Origin: Acheta domesticus
Lineage: Eukaryota > Arthropoda > Insecta > Orthoptera > Gryllidae
NCBI GenBank assembly: GCA_031308135.1
Contig: JAHLJT010009419.1
Location: forward strand, 68,624,550-68,688,549
Length of the DNA stretch: 64,000 bases
Reading direction: 5' to 3'
A program made the translations under genes and the position numbers. Positions within the stretch are counted from its first letter, which is position 1, and every line of letters begins with the position of its first letter. The notes beneath the pieces are model-generated. The model searched no databases, was not told the origin of the DNA, and was given only the letters and a program-made list of their open reading frames with translations. Below, piece by piece: positions 38,251-51,010 of the stretch.

Positions 38251-38599
38251 ATTAAAGTGAAAAGAAAAACTAGCAGTGCCACGACAGTACATACGTTTTC
38301 GTGTTTTGGGAACGGCTACGTAATATTGAAGTATTGTATTTTCTGCTCGACTCACTCCTCTGCTATTAATTGAAAAAGTTCAATTCAAACAAAGCGCCAA
38401 TGAGACATATCTGCATTCGTTTCTTTAGTCAGAAGCAGTAATCATTTCTTACTTTGACAAATGAAACAAACAAGAATACATTTGAGTGATATAGTATTCC
38501 CAGAAATTATACAGGAGTCATTACACGTCAAATCGCACACGCACAAAACACCACTATTTTCTAGCGACTTGAAACTTTTTGATTTTCTCGTTACCGCTT

Positions 38600-39275
38600 C
38601 CTCAGTAGAGAGAAAGCTTTGTAATGGCGCGCGAAAAAACGGTGAATTTTCGGAAGAAAAATTATTATTATAGGGCCCTTGAAACGAAAAAGTGGATAAA
38701 TCCAGATGCTAAATTTAGAAAATAAAAACTTCTAACACGTGATGTAGCCAGAATCCATTTTTGTGGGTTCTTCCTTCTTAAAAATCGATTGATGGTAAAA
38801 CGTTAGTCTGTCCGTCCGTCTGTCGGTCGGCTCTGTGAACCACGCTGGCGCATCAACCACATTATTTTACATTACCGCATAAACATTATTTTACATCTGT
38901 TTTTCATGAACACATTTCATTAAGAAAAAATAACATCTTCATTATGTTATTTAAAGGAAAACACCAACAAATTTTGAATTTTTTCTATTTTGGAAAAATC
39001 AATATTTTTAACCAACATGAGACTTGCGCCATTCTCTTAAACGTCCTTTATAATATTCTACAACAAAGTTTAATAAAAAAATGATGGAGCATTTTTTTCA
39101 AAAATCTGAAAATGTCCCAGGGGCTTCAAGTAAAGTACTCTCAAAATTAAAATATCGGTTTCAAATTCATCAGCCACATCCATTGCAGAATATAAGTTTT
39201 CAAGAAAATCGACACAGACCGACAGGCAAGCGGACGGGACAGACGTATGGGGCAGACCAGCAACGCCCGAAGTGA
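38600..39275. mobile_element. Family H chimera of + and - arms
   Basis: 38600-38850 is a + strand 5' part (GAAAAAGTGGATAAATCCAG, GTCTGTCCGTCCGTCTGTC). 38930-39250 is a - strand interior ending in GACAGGCAAGCGGACGGGAC. The two pieces face each other and form a short palindromic composite. Confidence 0.55.
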
Positions 39276-40029
39276 CATCTGGTGGCGAAAGTTATAAGTT
39301 GTCCGGTGACCGCAGTTGTATTCCACCGTGAGTTGAATATGTTGGAGTGCAGTATTCAAGTAAATTGATGCTTAGAAAGAAACAGTAGAATGAGTAAATC
39401 CGCGAATAAAAAGAAGAGGAAAGCGGAAGAAAGTGTTCTGTTCCTCACTAAGCAAAATTAATAAACCTCAATTTGGAATTTTGTTTCCCAAATAGCGAGT
39501 GGGGAAAGAGAGCATTAATGGACACATGTGGACAAAATTATGTACATGGCCTGTATTCTAGCAAATAACAAAGAACCGCTTCTGCGTCATGAGTAATTTA
39601 ATGAAATTTTATCAAGTTTATGTGATAACATTGTAAAGAAATGTGTAATCTAAATAAAACACTCTTATATAGATTATCATGTAAACTTTGTTCAAACAAA
39701 ATGGTCCTTAAATTAGACAGGTACAACGATTTTTGAGATTCATAATTTAGCTTCAAGAGCTGGTATAAAATAAGTAAAATAGAAATTTTAAATTTTGGGA
39801 ATAATAGATGATTAAAATTCATTCCGATGAACAAGAATATGAACTTGATCGACTGATGAATACACAAAAAAATGTCACATGTGTATTGCAAGTATGTGCA
39901 TAGATACTTGACGCCGAGTATAATGACCATGAGAAACTTTTATCTTTAAATCACCGTTTTCATTAATTTCAAATATGGAAAAGATACATTTTTTTCTTCC
40001 GTGTCCACTACTGCACCATGTTTACATGA

Positions 40030-40037
40030 GTAAGGGC
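40030..40037. repeat. target-site duplication, left copy (8 bp)
   Basis: GTAAGGGC, repeated at 40538-40545. Confidence 0.9.
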
Positions 40038-40537
40038 CAGTGGCGTAGCTTCAGTTGGTGTCATCTGGGGCAAAGCTAATGGTGTCATCCCCCCCATAAA
40101 TTAAGTATAAAAATATCTATTGCTGCATAGATTGTACATTATTTTATTAAAATATAAACATATTTGCACATAATAGTTATTTATAGTATATTAAAAAGTT
40201 CTATAAAATTAAGAATAATTGCAATAAAATTTTTAAATAAATAGTTTAAAATTAAACATAACTTATCAACAAATGTAAGTTACTTATAAAACCTGTTTAA
40301 GAGATTTTAGGGCAGTAGACATATTTATAATTTCATTAAAATCTATACTTACTGCAATGTCATTTTCTATTGACAATAGAGCCAAATCAGAGAATCTTGA
40401 TTAATGTATAAAATCTTTAAGTAAATGATTTAAATTGCATAATTCCAACTATAAACATTTTTAATTGGTGTCATCTCTAAAATGGTGTCACCCGGGCGAC
40501 CCGCCCCCCTTGCTCCCCCCCCCCAGATACGCCCCTG
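40038..40537. mobile_element. hAT-type MITE, 500 bp, with 8-bp target duplication
   Basis: The left end is CAGTGGCGTAGCTTCAG; the right end on the - strand is CAGGGGCGTATCTGGGG. GTGTCATC/GGTGTCACC motifs lie just inside both ends. Exact 8-bp direct repeats flank it. The interior is AT-rich without coding capacity. Confidence 0.88.
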
Positions 40538-40937
40538 GTAAGGGCACTTGGTTTCCAACAATTCAAATCCTTGACCATTCTTAATTATCCCATCAGGACT
40601 GCAGGCTAACTATTGCTGCTTAAAAGAAATTGTAAGACCCGTCTTATTCCCATCATGGACTTCCTTTACACTATGTACATGAAAACTTTCTACTAGTTTC
40701 TGCCCTTTATTTAAACTTTTCTGTTGGAATATTCCCACATCAACAGGTTGAAAACTGCAAGTAATAGTTATTAGTATTATGTCTAATATAATGTATACTA
40801 ATAATATGTATAATTCGAGAATCCTGTGCGATATACCAATTTTCACTGTACACGCGGCAATACTCACTTCTACTTTGATCACCGGATTATTGCGGATTGC
40901 TGCCGCTAGAGCGCAGTGTCGTCGGAAAAAATTCAAC

Positions 40938-41185
40938 TTGCCTGCCCTATTGCCGTCAATCGTTTTTCGTAAGGAAGGACCCACAAAACATGGATTCTGG
41001 CTATACCACGTGTCAGAGGATTTTTTTAAAATTTAGAAACTATCCAATTTTTCTATATTTTAGGGCCCAGACAATGAATTTTTTTCTGCTCAAAATCCGT
41101 TATCGCTTTATCGCGTAGCATTACGTAACTTTCCCTATACTATGCATATTACTCGGTATATACGTATGTATACGGGAAAGTAAAA
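40938..41185 (-). mobile_element. Family H 5'-end fragment
   Basis: The - strand reads TCTCTTTTACTTTCCCGTATA (41187 leftward), GTATAGGGAAAGTTACGTAA and, farther in, CACGTGGTATAGCCAGAATC. It stops before the GTCY tract. Confidence 0.65.
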
Positions 41186-41578
41186 GAGATTATTGCAACA
41201 CACTTTGTTATAGCGAATAACTCGGAAGTAATAATTCCTAGGCTTTTCAAATCAGGTTTGCGTGTCTAATACAACTTTTTTAGGACAAGTAAATTCTGAC
41301 AGATGATGTGTTTTGGGGGACGGGTAAATGACAAATGGAGAAATAATAAGGGACAGTTCGGATGCAGGTGAAGGATGGATGGACGACAGGTGGGGAAATG
41401 AAGGGGAACAGATTGGACTTCAAAATACGACATTTATGATCGTCCTTTTTTACAGTTTTGCATATTTAGTTCTTTTGGATGTCCCCTCTCCATAGCATGG
41501 GTGGACAGAAAAGAGAAGCCGAAATCAATATAAAATTAAATTGAAGGAAAATACCGAAATTATCTTTCACAATAAATA

Positions 41579-43259
41579 ACTAGTGGTGCTACAAAATGGC
41601 ACAGAATTTCCCGTATTAGTTTTCTATTTCCTTGGGTCTTCGCTAGCTATTTGGAATTGCCACATACTCTTTCTTGCCAGCTGCCATCTATCACCGCCAA
41701 AAGTACATTTTTTTGTTATTTTCTAAATTTTTCGGTTTCCTATTGGTAGAACCGAAGTATTAATTTTAGAATATTAAAAAAACACAAAAACCTAGACCTA
41801 AATGGTAATTTTCTTTCAAATAATTATGTGCCAGTTTTAAAGAAAATTGCGTTTTAGCGCTACTAAAATGCGAAATTTGAAGCTCATTTTCACAGAAAAT
41901 TTTTGAGTTCCCAAAATACTTTATTTGATGTACATACACTCACAAATATAAGAATCTTTACAAATTGCCGGTAATGTGCATATTAAATATGTGAGAGATC
42001 TTTCAAAAAATTACATGTGTATAGTTAAAAAAATTCAAAATAATCTTTACGTCATATTAAAGATTGTAATTAGCACTATCCGTTACAAAAGCCTCAAGAA
42101 AAAAATTCCAGCCCTATATGAAAAAATTGCGGTTAAGCGTTTGTGAAAACGCGGAACTACTTTTCACAGAAAACAGTTGTGTTTTTGAGAAACTTTACTT
42201 GACATTATTTAAAGCACTATGAACTCGTAAATATAATAATGTGAAAAAATGGCCGCTAATATAAATGTTAACGACGTGAGAGGCAAGTCAAAAAAATTAC
42301 ATTTTTGCAATTTTTGAAAAAACAAAGAAATAGAGCTATGGCGTTTTTGTCATATCAGGAAATACATTAGGCACTATACCTAGCAAAAGTTTAAAGAAAA
42401 AATTTGGACCCGATTTTCAGAACCTTTTGTTTTGGTAATGTTTTAAAATTGCACATATTGCTCGCAATATTGTGCGAAAACTACTAAAATTTTCACAAAA
42501 ATGTACAATATCTTAAAGAAAAATCTCACCATGAAGAACAAATTTCATTTGAAGGAAAAATATCTATCTGCAATTTTAGTTAGATTCGAATAAAATTCAA
42601 ACTTTTGCAATTTTCAAAAATATCAGAATAGACGGTGAAAATCGGACCTATGCCACCTTAATAAGTGCATTTTACTCTGTTCTTACAAGAAATTTAAAGA
42701 AAAACTTTGGAGCCATTTTTGAGAAAATGTTGAAAATATCGGGGTTCTCTTCATGTAAAGTACCCCCAAATTTTATAGAATCTTTTTCAAAATGTCAAAT
42801 CTTTGACTCGAACCTGATCGACTGGGGAATTTCCATTTTGGAAAAAATCATACTTATGGTTTAGGCGCTAGCAGTGTTCACAGACGGATAGACAGACAGA
42901 CAGACGGACGGACAGACGGACGTTTTCCTTTCAATTGGTTTTTCGGTATCAAGGATCCACAAAAGAGAGGTGACCACGTGTTACGGGATTTTTCTCTAAT
43001 TTAGCAATTTGGGCGGCGATAGATGGCAGCTGGCGAGAGTATGTGGCAATTCCGAATAGCTAGCGCAGACCCAAGGAAATAGAAAACGAATACGGGAAAG
43101 TCTGTGCTATTCTATAGCATTATTAGTTCGTTATCACGGCCAGGCAACGAACTTTTTTCTGCCGAAAATTGGTCATTTTTTCGCGCAGCACTACATAACT
43201 TACCCTTTACTAAGTATATCACTCTGTGTATACGTACGTGGACGAGAAAGTAAAAAGGA
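41579..43259 (-). mobile_element. Family H full-length copy, about 1.68 kb, with nested 3' module
   Basis: The 3' terminus GTAGCACCACTAGT ends at 41579 on the - strand and is followed by T. The 3' module extends to about 41700. The GTCY tract appears as GACAGACAGACGGACGGACA (about 42888-42918). The 5' side is TTCCTTTTTACTTTCTCG at about 43259. A second 3' module in opposite orientation interrupts it at 43012-43127. Confidence 0.75.
43012..43127 (+). mobile_element. solitary Family H 3' module nested in another copy
   Basis: 116 bp from GGCGGCGATAGATGGCAGCT to CATTATTAGT, followed by T. It sits inside the 5' part of the host copy, where other copies read CTGGTTTTATCCACTTTTT. Confidence 0.7.
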
Positions 43260-44601
43260 ACTATTTTATTTTCTGTGAGTGTTTATCTCAACGCTCAACA
43301 ATATTGGAATTGATTCTCTCGCACAGTTCCGAGTCTATAATGCTGTAAACCACGGTTAGAGGAATGCGCGTTTGCAGTAGGGTGCTACATAAAATCAATT
43401 TTCAGTTTTCATACAATCGTTATTTACAAAGTGCAGAACTTTAGCACGTGTACAGACTGTATATACTTCAACATATACAATAACAAATACTTAGGGTAAG
43501 TGAAAACACAACTTTTTCTGTAGTGTGAAACATCTATAGATTATGAAAGTGCAAGCTTCCGCTGCGCTCAGTAACTATTTATCTGTCCCGGTGACGCCGC
43601 GTCCTAGGCACTGTTGCCAACCTTTCAGCCGCCGTTCTGTGACCTTCCTCGTAGGTGCCTATTTGGCTGTCAGGACGTGGCGTCTACTGGACAGCCAAGT
43701 ACTTGACCACAAAATCTTAGTTTTTAAACTATTGGCTAGCTATTAAAAAAATATGAAAAAAATTCACAACTGTTCTGGAATGAAGTGTTAAGATTCTTTT
43801 TCGTGCCAGTGTCGGTGTACTAAGACACAGTAAAACTTCCTGTAAATCCTGGTCCAACCTGTTCCCTTTCATTTCCCTTCATGTCCCCCAATTATTCTTT
43901 ACATGTGACTGAATTATTATTTCATAAACTCCCAAAAACTATCGACTTTCCTTAGCGTTTGATAAACGTGCACAAAGATAAGAAAGTTTTAGGAAAAGAT
44001 AATTTCTTATAATTAATAAATACTTTTCAAAGTCCAAATATTACTGGGTGCTACAACAGTGTACACAAATGTATAATAAACCCTCAAATAAATTCACAGA
44101 ATTGTTGCAGTCATTTTTAAATTATATTTAAAGTCCAGGTGATTTAAAGGCTGAAAAATGGTTTTTATTTTTTTAACTGCAGCCTAGTAGTCGCAAAAAT
44201 CTGAAATAAATTCACAACAATTTGTGTTTCAAGGAGAACTTATATGTTTTCAGCCCGTTCCAGGGTTCTAAGACAATAAAATATTTTTAAATTTTGTTTT
44301 CAACTAAATTTTTGTTTGAATTTGGGCCTGATAAAATATCGAAAAGTGTTTTTTCTAATCGTATAAATTGTTTTCTTATTTATCATATTTTTAGTAAGTA
44401 GGATAGTGTTAAGTTCCCAAAAAAGACACGTTATTGGCTGTAGAGGGCGAGGGTGGTGGGTCGGGAGCTAGAAAACTTTACAAAAATTTTATTTTTATGT
44501 TGTCTAAATGCTCATATGTCATTTGGTTGAGGGGAACATTTTACCATCTTATCCGCGAGTACCCTTTCCATATAGGACGTGGTTTGTGTCTTCTTTGGTA
44601 C

Positions 44602-44786
44602 TCTTAAAGTAATATTTCGGTTCTACGATTAGGAAACAGAAAACCCGAGAAAAATTTTAAAACATCTTTGGGCAGCGTTAGATGGCAGCTGGTAAGAGAA
44701 AGTGGCTAGTCGGAATACCTAGCCCAAACCAAAGAAAATAGAAAATTCATATGAGAAAGTCGGTGCCATTCTGTAGCACCACTAAT
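44602..44786 (+). mobile_element. Family H solitary 3' end, about 185 bp
   Basis: Matches 28340-28540. It contains GATGGCAGCTGG and ends GTAGCACCACTAAT, followed by T. Confidence 0.65.
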
Positions 44787-45758
44787 TTGTTCTTTTTTGG
44801 GGACTGTAGGAATTACCCAATAATTATGTATCCAAGTTGTGTTGAAATGACGTTCCGTGTTGGAAAGTTAAGTTGGAACCCCAACACACACATGGACATA
44901 TGTCAATTTTGTTTTGTATGTTAATATTTTTGTCAGTGAGGAAATTTATGAGGAAAAGTTAACATCGACTGTGATATAAATAATAGCGTTACATGTACTA
45001 ATAATTATATTTGTGATTATTTGATTATAATATTACAAATGTGTAAATTTTTGCACATATTGTTGAGATATAAAAAAACGTTTTCAAAAAAGTTGATTCT
45101 CACTTGGTAATTGGTTTCAAAAAATGTTTTTTTTATAAAAGTTGTAGAAAATTTTGTCCTCTTTAAAATTGATTGGAACCATTTTTCTACAGGACTTAAG
45201 GTTAAAAAGCTTTAGAGAAAAAATTAAGTGAAAAAAACACCGGTCTTTCGGGCACTCTAAGTTAGCACAGGGTCTGGGAGGTCGAAAACTTGGTGTTTTA
45301 ACTAGTGCCTGTGTACATATAACATACGAAAGGTTTCCGGTATAGCAAATTTCAAACGTTTTAAAACTTTTGAGTTACTATGAATAATTCCAAAGAAGTA
45401 GAAATTTGCGAAATCAGAATCGAATAATGAAGAATATTTCTAAATCCCCTTACCGTAACAAGAAATAAACTTCGGTTTCCGGAACTGCACTATCAGTTGC
45501 CACATTGTAAGAGCAGCGATGGCAGCGCTGCCGTTGCGTAGTCATCTTAGCTTCCAGAGGTCAGCGTTTCGACCCAAGGGCAGGACGTTTATTGTTCGGG
45601 CCCCAAACTTTTGATTTCTCTCAGACGATAAAGCACACGACACATTTCAGGCTATCAATTTCTTTTGTACTTTGAAGCATTGAAATGTGAATGACGGATG
45701 TTTGACCGTTGGCCCCAGTACATTTTCTGCCGAGTATATGTATGCCGGTTTGTATGTG

Positions 45759-45862
45759 GAGAGAGAAAGAGAAAAAGACAGATAAATAGGCAGAGAAACG
45801 CAGAGAGAGACATAGAAATAGGTAGAGAGACGCAGAGAGAGAGAAAGGGAGAGAGAGGGTGC
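45759..45862. repeat. (GA)n-rich tract
   Basis: Purine-rich GAGAGA / AGACGCAGAGAGAG stretch on the + strand. GAGA-type motifs may attract GAGA-binding factors, but nothing else supports that here. Confidence 0.75.
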
Positions 45863-48559
45863 CTGAGTAGGCGCACGCGTCTGCCTACGCTCGTGCGTGA
45901 ACGCAAGTGGGGGCGTTTGTGTGTGCATGGTGTTTTATTTTATTATTAAGCATTTCGCAAAATTATTAACGAAAGGAGGTTAATTTTCTCCGTGTGGATG
46001 GTGTGGGGGACATTATTTTGCAATGAAAATATCAGTAAACTACAGGTATACATTTGCGGAAGTCCATACCGGTATTTTACCAGTATTCAATACATTTTCG
46101 ATTCCCTGGTTAGAAGAAAATCTTAATATCAACAGTATCTTAATAATTAATATTAGTTTTATAAAAAATTTAATAGAAGGTACATTTTAATAGTTTTATA
46201 AACATTTTAATATCGGCCGTGATATCAAGGCCCTCTGTACATATTATCCAAAGTGAGTCAGAAAATCGTGTCAACATTGCAAAACATATAAACATTTTTT
46301 GAATGCCCAAGGCTTGATTTCTGGCGAAACGGGACGGAACGGCGTTCCGGGACATCGAGAATATGTTATTAATTAATACCTCGAGAGTATGTTAAAATTA
46401 ATGATTAATTTGGGGCACGTCCCGGTACCTACAATTTTATCAATCAAGCACTGGAAATACCTATAGAGTTGAGTAAATGCGAGTGCGCCTTGCGTATCCG
46501 TCACTCACGATTAAACCACTTCCCGTGCACCAATCGAGACATATGAGGCGTTATTCGACGCGACTCGGCCTCCTGGTGGGGAACTGATAATTTGTTTTCG
46601 GATCCGGTCAGAAATTCTCAGAAATTTTCAAAAACATGTTTTTGCGTATTTCTGCTCTGTGATGTTAGTGGGTAGAACGGTAATTAAACCAACGCCACCT
46701 AAATAGATCAATGTAGGTTGCGTTGATTAATCCCTAATACCCAGACGCAATTTTCGGTCCATGACACCAAATACTACAGAGATGACACCTTAAGTTTCTT
46801 CCATAAGAATGGCAACACTGTTTAAATAAATGAATCGATCCATGGGACTGTCAATAGTGATGCTGTATTGAACATAAGAAGTGAAGTGTTGCGGCCATAT
46901 TGCCATATTTGTAACAATAAATTTGAAAACGCCTATATATAGTATTACCTTAAAACTTATTAAATTTGAAGAACGTCGGAGAAAACTAGAACTGTGAGTA
47001 ATGTTAGAGAACGGAAGCACATCAATGATCGACTTTGCCCATTTAAATTCTAAAGTGTGCAGACACCGATTTTCAAATGAATGTGACTAATAGCTTATTT
47101 TTATTAAATTTAAATAACACCTTATTAATATAAACATCCAAAACAGTCACTTTTTAATGTGTATACAGATTCGCCTATGAAACGATTATCAGAGCAATTG
47201 CAGAAGTAGAAGTGAACACAAATTAGAACGAGTTTGTGGAGTATTAAACTCTTGAAATATTTGGGGACAATAATTTGAAAGTATTAAGCAAGGGAAGAAT
47301 CATAATGTTGTAGAAGATTTTGTGACAGAATTTTCGGAACTAATTACTAATTGAGAATGATTTTGTATTAGGATTAGAGAATAATGCTGAAGAACAGCAT
47401 ACAGGTGATATTTTATGTGCATATTTGTGCATTATCAAAAAAAGCGTTCAAAATACTGGCAGTACTAAATTTAACTATTCACTTAATCCATAACTGCAAG
47501 TCTTTTTTACGGCGATTACAATTTTGAAATTGTAATATTACCAGTTCATATCTGGTATGGAGATAACATGAAAGGTCATGAATGTTGGGAACTTTTGAAC
47601 GGAAGTATAACAGTAAAAGCTATTACGATTCATTGATAGGTCCAAAGCCAAGTACTGTAAGAACTTATTTGAAGAAACCTATGCATAAAATTTAGAAATG
47701 TTCAACATACGAAAATACTTTTGAAAAGGTTTAATGCGTCAGCGACACCATAGTCAGCTAGTGATCAGGATCTCACAAACAAAACGAACTTAGATGTATG
47801 AATGTAATACCTTTCAAATTTATATTTAATTTAATGAGCACACTCGAAATGTGCAGTTGAAATTATACGTAGCTTATGAAATTTCATTCTATTCTAGAGC
47901 AGGAGCATTTTTAAGAGATTTGATTCCAGAGCTGAGCCGGTTTTTAGAGGACATTCGCATGACTCGTTATTTTGATAGCTTCTTGTTCCTGTATTGCCGA
48001 TGTGGACCATATTAAAATTATTGTTGAACAGCTTAAATGGTTGGTAAGTTTTTTAGACTACACTACGTTACATTAAGCTGCACTTATGTGCGCTGTGCTC
48101 CTTAATGTAGGCCGGTCTTCGGTTTGTATAGCGTTACTGATCAAAATCTGGAAATCGTCAGAAAATTGTGACCGTCGGAAACAGGTTAAGCTATGAAATG
48201 TGCCTCTACATTGAGCGCAGATTCAGATGATCGCTAAAATGAGGAAATATTTTAACGTATCTTATGGGAAAATCGGATATTTTCCGTTATACGTTTACCA
48301 GTTCACCAGTCGAAAGTTTACGTTTCTTGGACGCGAAAAATTTCGTTTACCACAAAGGAGTCGGTTCTCTACAATGAGAACAGATGAATGTCGTGATACA
48401 AGTCAATCAACTACACCGTGATCAACATTTACGCAGTACATTTAAACATTAATTTTAAACAAAACACACATATTATTGCAGTACTATTATTAATGTATTA
48501 ATGCTTTCTTGGCGGATGATGATAGAGGCGAAAATTCAGCAATACCATTTATTATTTCG

Positions 48560-48612
48560 ATTAATCTTGGATTTACAGAGCCCCTCAGTCCTGACCGCCT
48601 ACGCCACTGTCT
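48560..48612 (-). mobile_element. solitary hAT end
   Basis: The - strand begins CAGTGGCGTAGGCGGTCAGG at 48612, the same opening as the MITE at 40038 (CAGTGGCGTAG). No second end or duplication was found. Confidence 0.45.
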
Positions 48613-50712
48613 GTCGTTTTAGGAAAAATTCTACTACTTTAAAAGTACTACTAGTAACACCACCACCCCTACTACTAATATATTACTACTTTAATAATTC
48701 TATATTGGAGGCTGCCGTCCCCATGCTTCCATGCAAATTCGCAAATCCCACAATTCTACGAAAAATACATTGACAATTTAGAGGTAAAGCGGAAGTGATG
48801 GTAGGTCACCCTTTCTTTGATCCGGTGAACTAATTATTTGATGCGGTGAACTAAGTATTTTGACACTAGATATCTAATGTTATTGCCAACGCAATTTTAC
48901 AACCAACACATTTTGACACCAAGTGGTCCTGCGATGGATCCAACGTGCTACGTTCGCGAAGACCCTCACTCTCGCGACCTGGTCCGCTCTCGTTTCGGCG
49001 CTCATGCTGTTTTATAAACCTCCCTCACTTTTAAGAGAATTTATTTTAAATGGTAGAGTTAATGCTTTATTAGACATTTAATTAGGCTTAAACTAGACAT
49101 TTAATCAAATAACTCGCCTATTGATTTTCATTATATATTTTTGTGAAGTGTTGTAGAAATTGTTCATCTCGATAGACAATACAAACCAATTTAAAAGACT
49201 TACAGTGCGAAAAAATATTCAATTCCACACCAAAAAGACGCAATTTCACGCCGACACAACGAAAAAATATATCATGAAACATTTCCACGTTCACATTTTT
49301 AATAATACACGAACTTCAGCAAACAGCGCGAGAAGTGAAATGTACAAAAATTCCTCAAACAACACCATGCAAAAACAGTACAAAAATAATGTAAATGAAG
49401 TAATCATAGATGCTTTAATTAATTCATTTTTCATCGTTTTATAGCTTCTCGTAGCGTGGTAGGTAGCCGTGTAATTTTCTTTGCCTGTTGTAAAGTCGTA
49501 AAATCAGTTGTAGTATTATCAAGCGATTTGCATTAAAAACGTCTTTGGTGTTATAAATTGTAAAATCTGTAAAATATTGTGGAGTGCTAATTTAAATGTT
49601 TCTCAAAATAAGATAAATATTCCCCACCAAAACACGAACCATTTGTAATACACAAGAGAACCGAATCTTTCGACTAGTGAACTGGTATAGGAATAGCGAA
49701 AAAGGTCAGGAAAATCAATCAGCAAAAATGGCTTTTTCTGGAAGTGACAGCTTGACGTTGCCTTTCTTAGCTTTCACTGTAAATGAAAGTATAATGAATA
49801 TCACAAGCCAAGAAACACAAAGCAGCTTCACATTGGTTAAGCTGTTCTTTCTTCTAACTCTTCAATTATAATAATTTTATTATCGATACTGCTATCGATA
49901 ATATTTTTGCATGAAGTACTTAACGTATACCACCAACACCCCCTGGATATATAAAACCTCCACACTGATTTGTGACGTCTTTATTCAGGAGGTGTTGATA
50001 CCACTTATGAGATCTCTGCACATGAGCTAACTTGATCTCGAAGCAAATCGGAGAACGCTATGCAGTCGGATTCAGCGGGAAATTAATATGGAATGCTAAT
50101 CGATCACTTGGTCATGCTATAAAGAATTTGTTTCGAACTGAGGCGGCAGTGTGTGCTGTTAACTCTACATACGATCATGTAACATCAAGTTGGTGACATT
50201 AATCTTCATTGATGATTGTTTTATGACATTGATTATGTGTAATTAATAAAATAATTGCATAAGCTCGGTGGTTTACAGGTAGCTGTAGTCGAACAAATTT
50301 GAATCAAGAGGAAGTGACATTACAGGAATCAGCGCACCTTCTGTTGTCACAGTTTTGCGCTTCTTCCATTTTGAAATAAACGTTGTGCAAAACCTTTTTG
50401 TCAATATCATAAACTATTTATCTCGTGATTCCTTCACGCTCCGCTATGCAAGAAGTAAACAATACAATCGAATATCCGGTGCAGATTATCGATATTTATT
50501 TATCGATATCGAGTTATATGGATAAACGGTAAGCAAAACCTCCCAAAACAGCACTTCCTCGGCAGTGCGCTATACGACTAGCGTCTTGTAAGCAAATCTC
50601 TCAATTGTCGCCGTAATAGACCATAGCACAAACTAAACCTAGAATGCGCTGTAGGGGAAGCGAAAAAAAGTTCTTGTGTTCTGAAGATAACCACCTTCTT
50701 TGCTTGTTGCAG

Positions 50713-50791
50713 GACGGCTCCATCGAGTTCGAGGAGTTCATCCGAGCTCTGTCCATCACGTCGCGCGGTAATCTCGATGAGAAGCTGCACT
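50713..50791 (+). CDS. Frq: frequenin (NCS-1) internal coding exon, residues 77-102 plus first base of Trp103
   Basis: A 79-nt exon after the acceptor TTGTTGCAG; the donor is GTGAGT. It starts in phase 0 and ends in phase 1 after a T that would be the first base of Trp103 (T|GG). It encodes 26 residues starting [14 protein letters not shown] and ending DEKLH. This supplies the rest of the EF-2 calcium loop: Asp77 (position 5), Glu81 (position 9) and the bidentate Glu84 (position 12), all intact, followed by helix F of EF-2 and the hinge toward the C-terminal EF-3/EF-4 half. Compared with fly frequenin as I recall it, I see Ile for Val91, Arg for Lys94 and His for Gln102, all mild changes. Immediately beyond the donor the intron becomes very GC-rich with CGC repeats. 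The next coding exon was not found in the remaining 13.2 kb. Confidence 0.95.
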
Positions 50792-50799
50792 GTGAGTAT

Positions 50800-51010
50800 C
50801 TGGTTCCGGCGCCGACGCCTTCTAGTCTCCGCGTCCGCCGCCGCCGTCGCCGTCGTCGCCGCCGCCGTTCGCTCGGGGCGGCGCGGCGCGGCCAGGCCCA
50901 CGACCGACCGCTCGCCCGCCCGCCCGTGCGCCCGCACCGGCACCGCCCACGGCCCGCCCACGCCGCACTGACCGCCGCACCGCCGCAGCGACCGTCTCCG
51001 CTCCAGGACG
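50800..51010. other. GC-rich start of intron with CGC triplet repeats
   Basis: Directly after the exon donor, with CGCCGCCGCCGTCGCCGTCG-type repeats at about 50832-50872. It reads open on both strands because of composition. The coding frame does not continue, since the donor and conserved exon end are clear. Confidence 0.6.

Larger units (their letters stand above)
34578..50712 (+). other. frequenin intron, 16,135 bp
   Basis: GT-AG phase-0 intron that interrupts the codons of the EF-2 calcium loop. It holds the polypyrimidine minisatellite, Family H copies from 37.6 to 44.8 kb, a hAT MITE at 40.0-40.5 kb, a (GA)n tract and a solitary hAT end at 48.6 kb. I see nothing else in 39.3-40.0, 43.3-44.6, 44.8-45.75, 45.95-48.5 and 48.65-50.7 kb. 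Confidence 0.92.
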
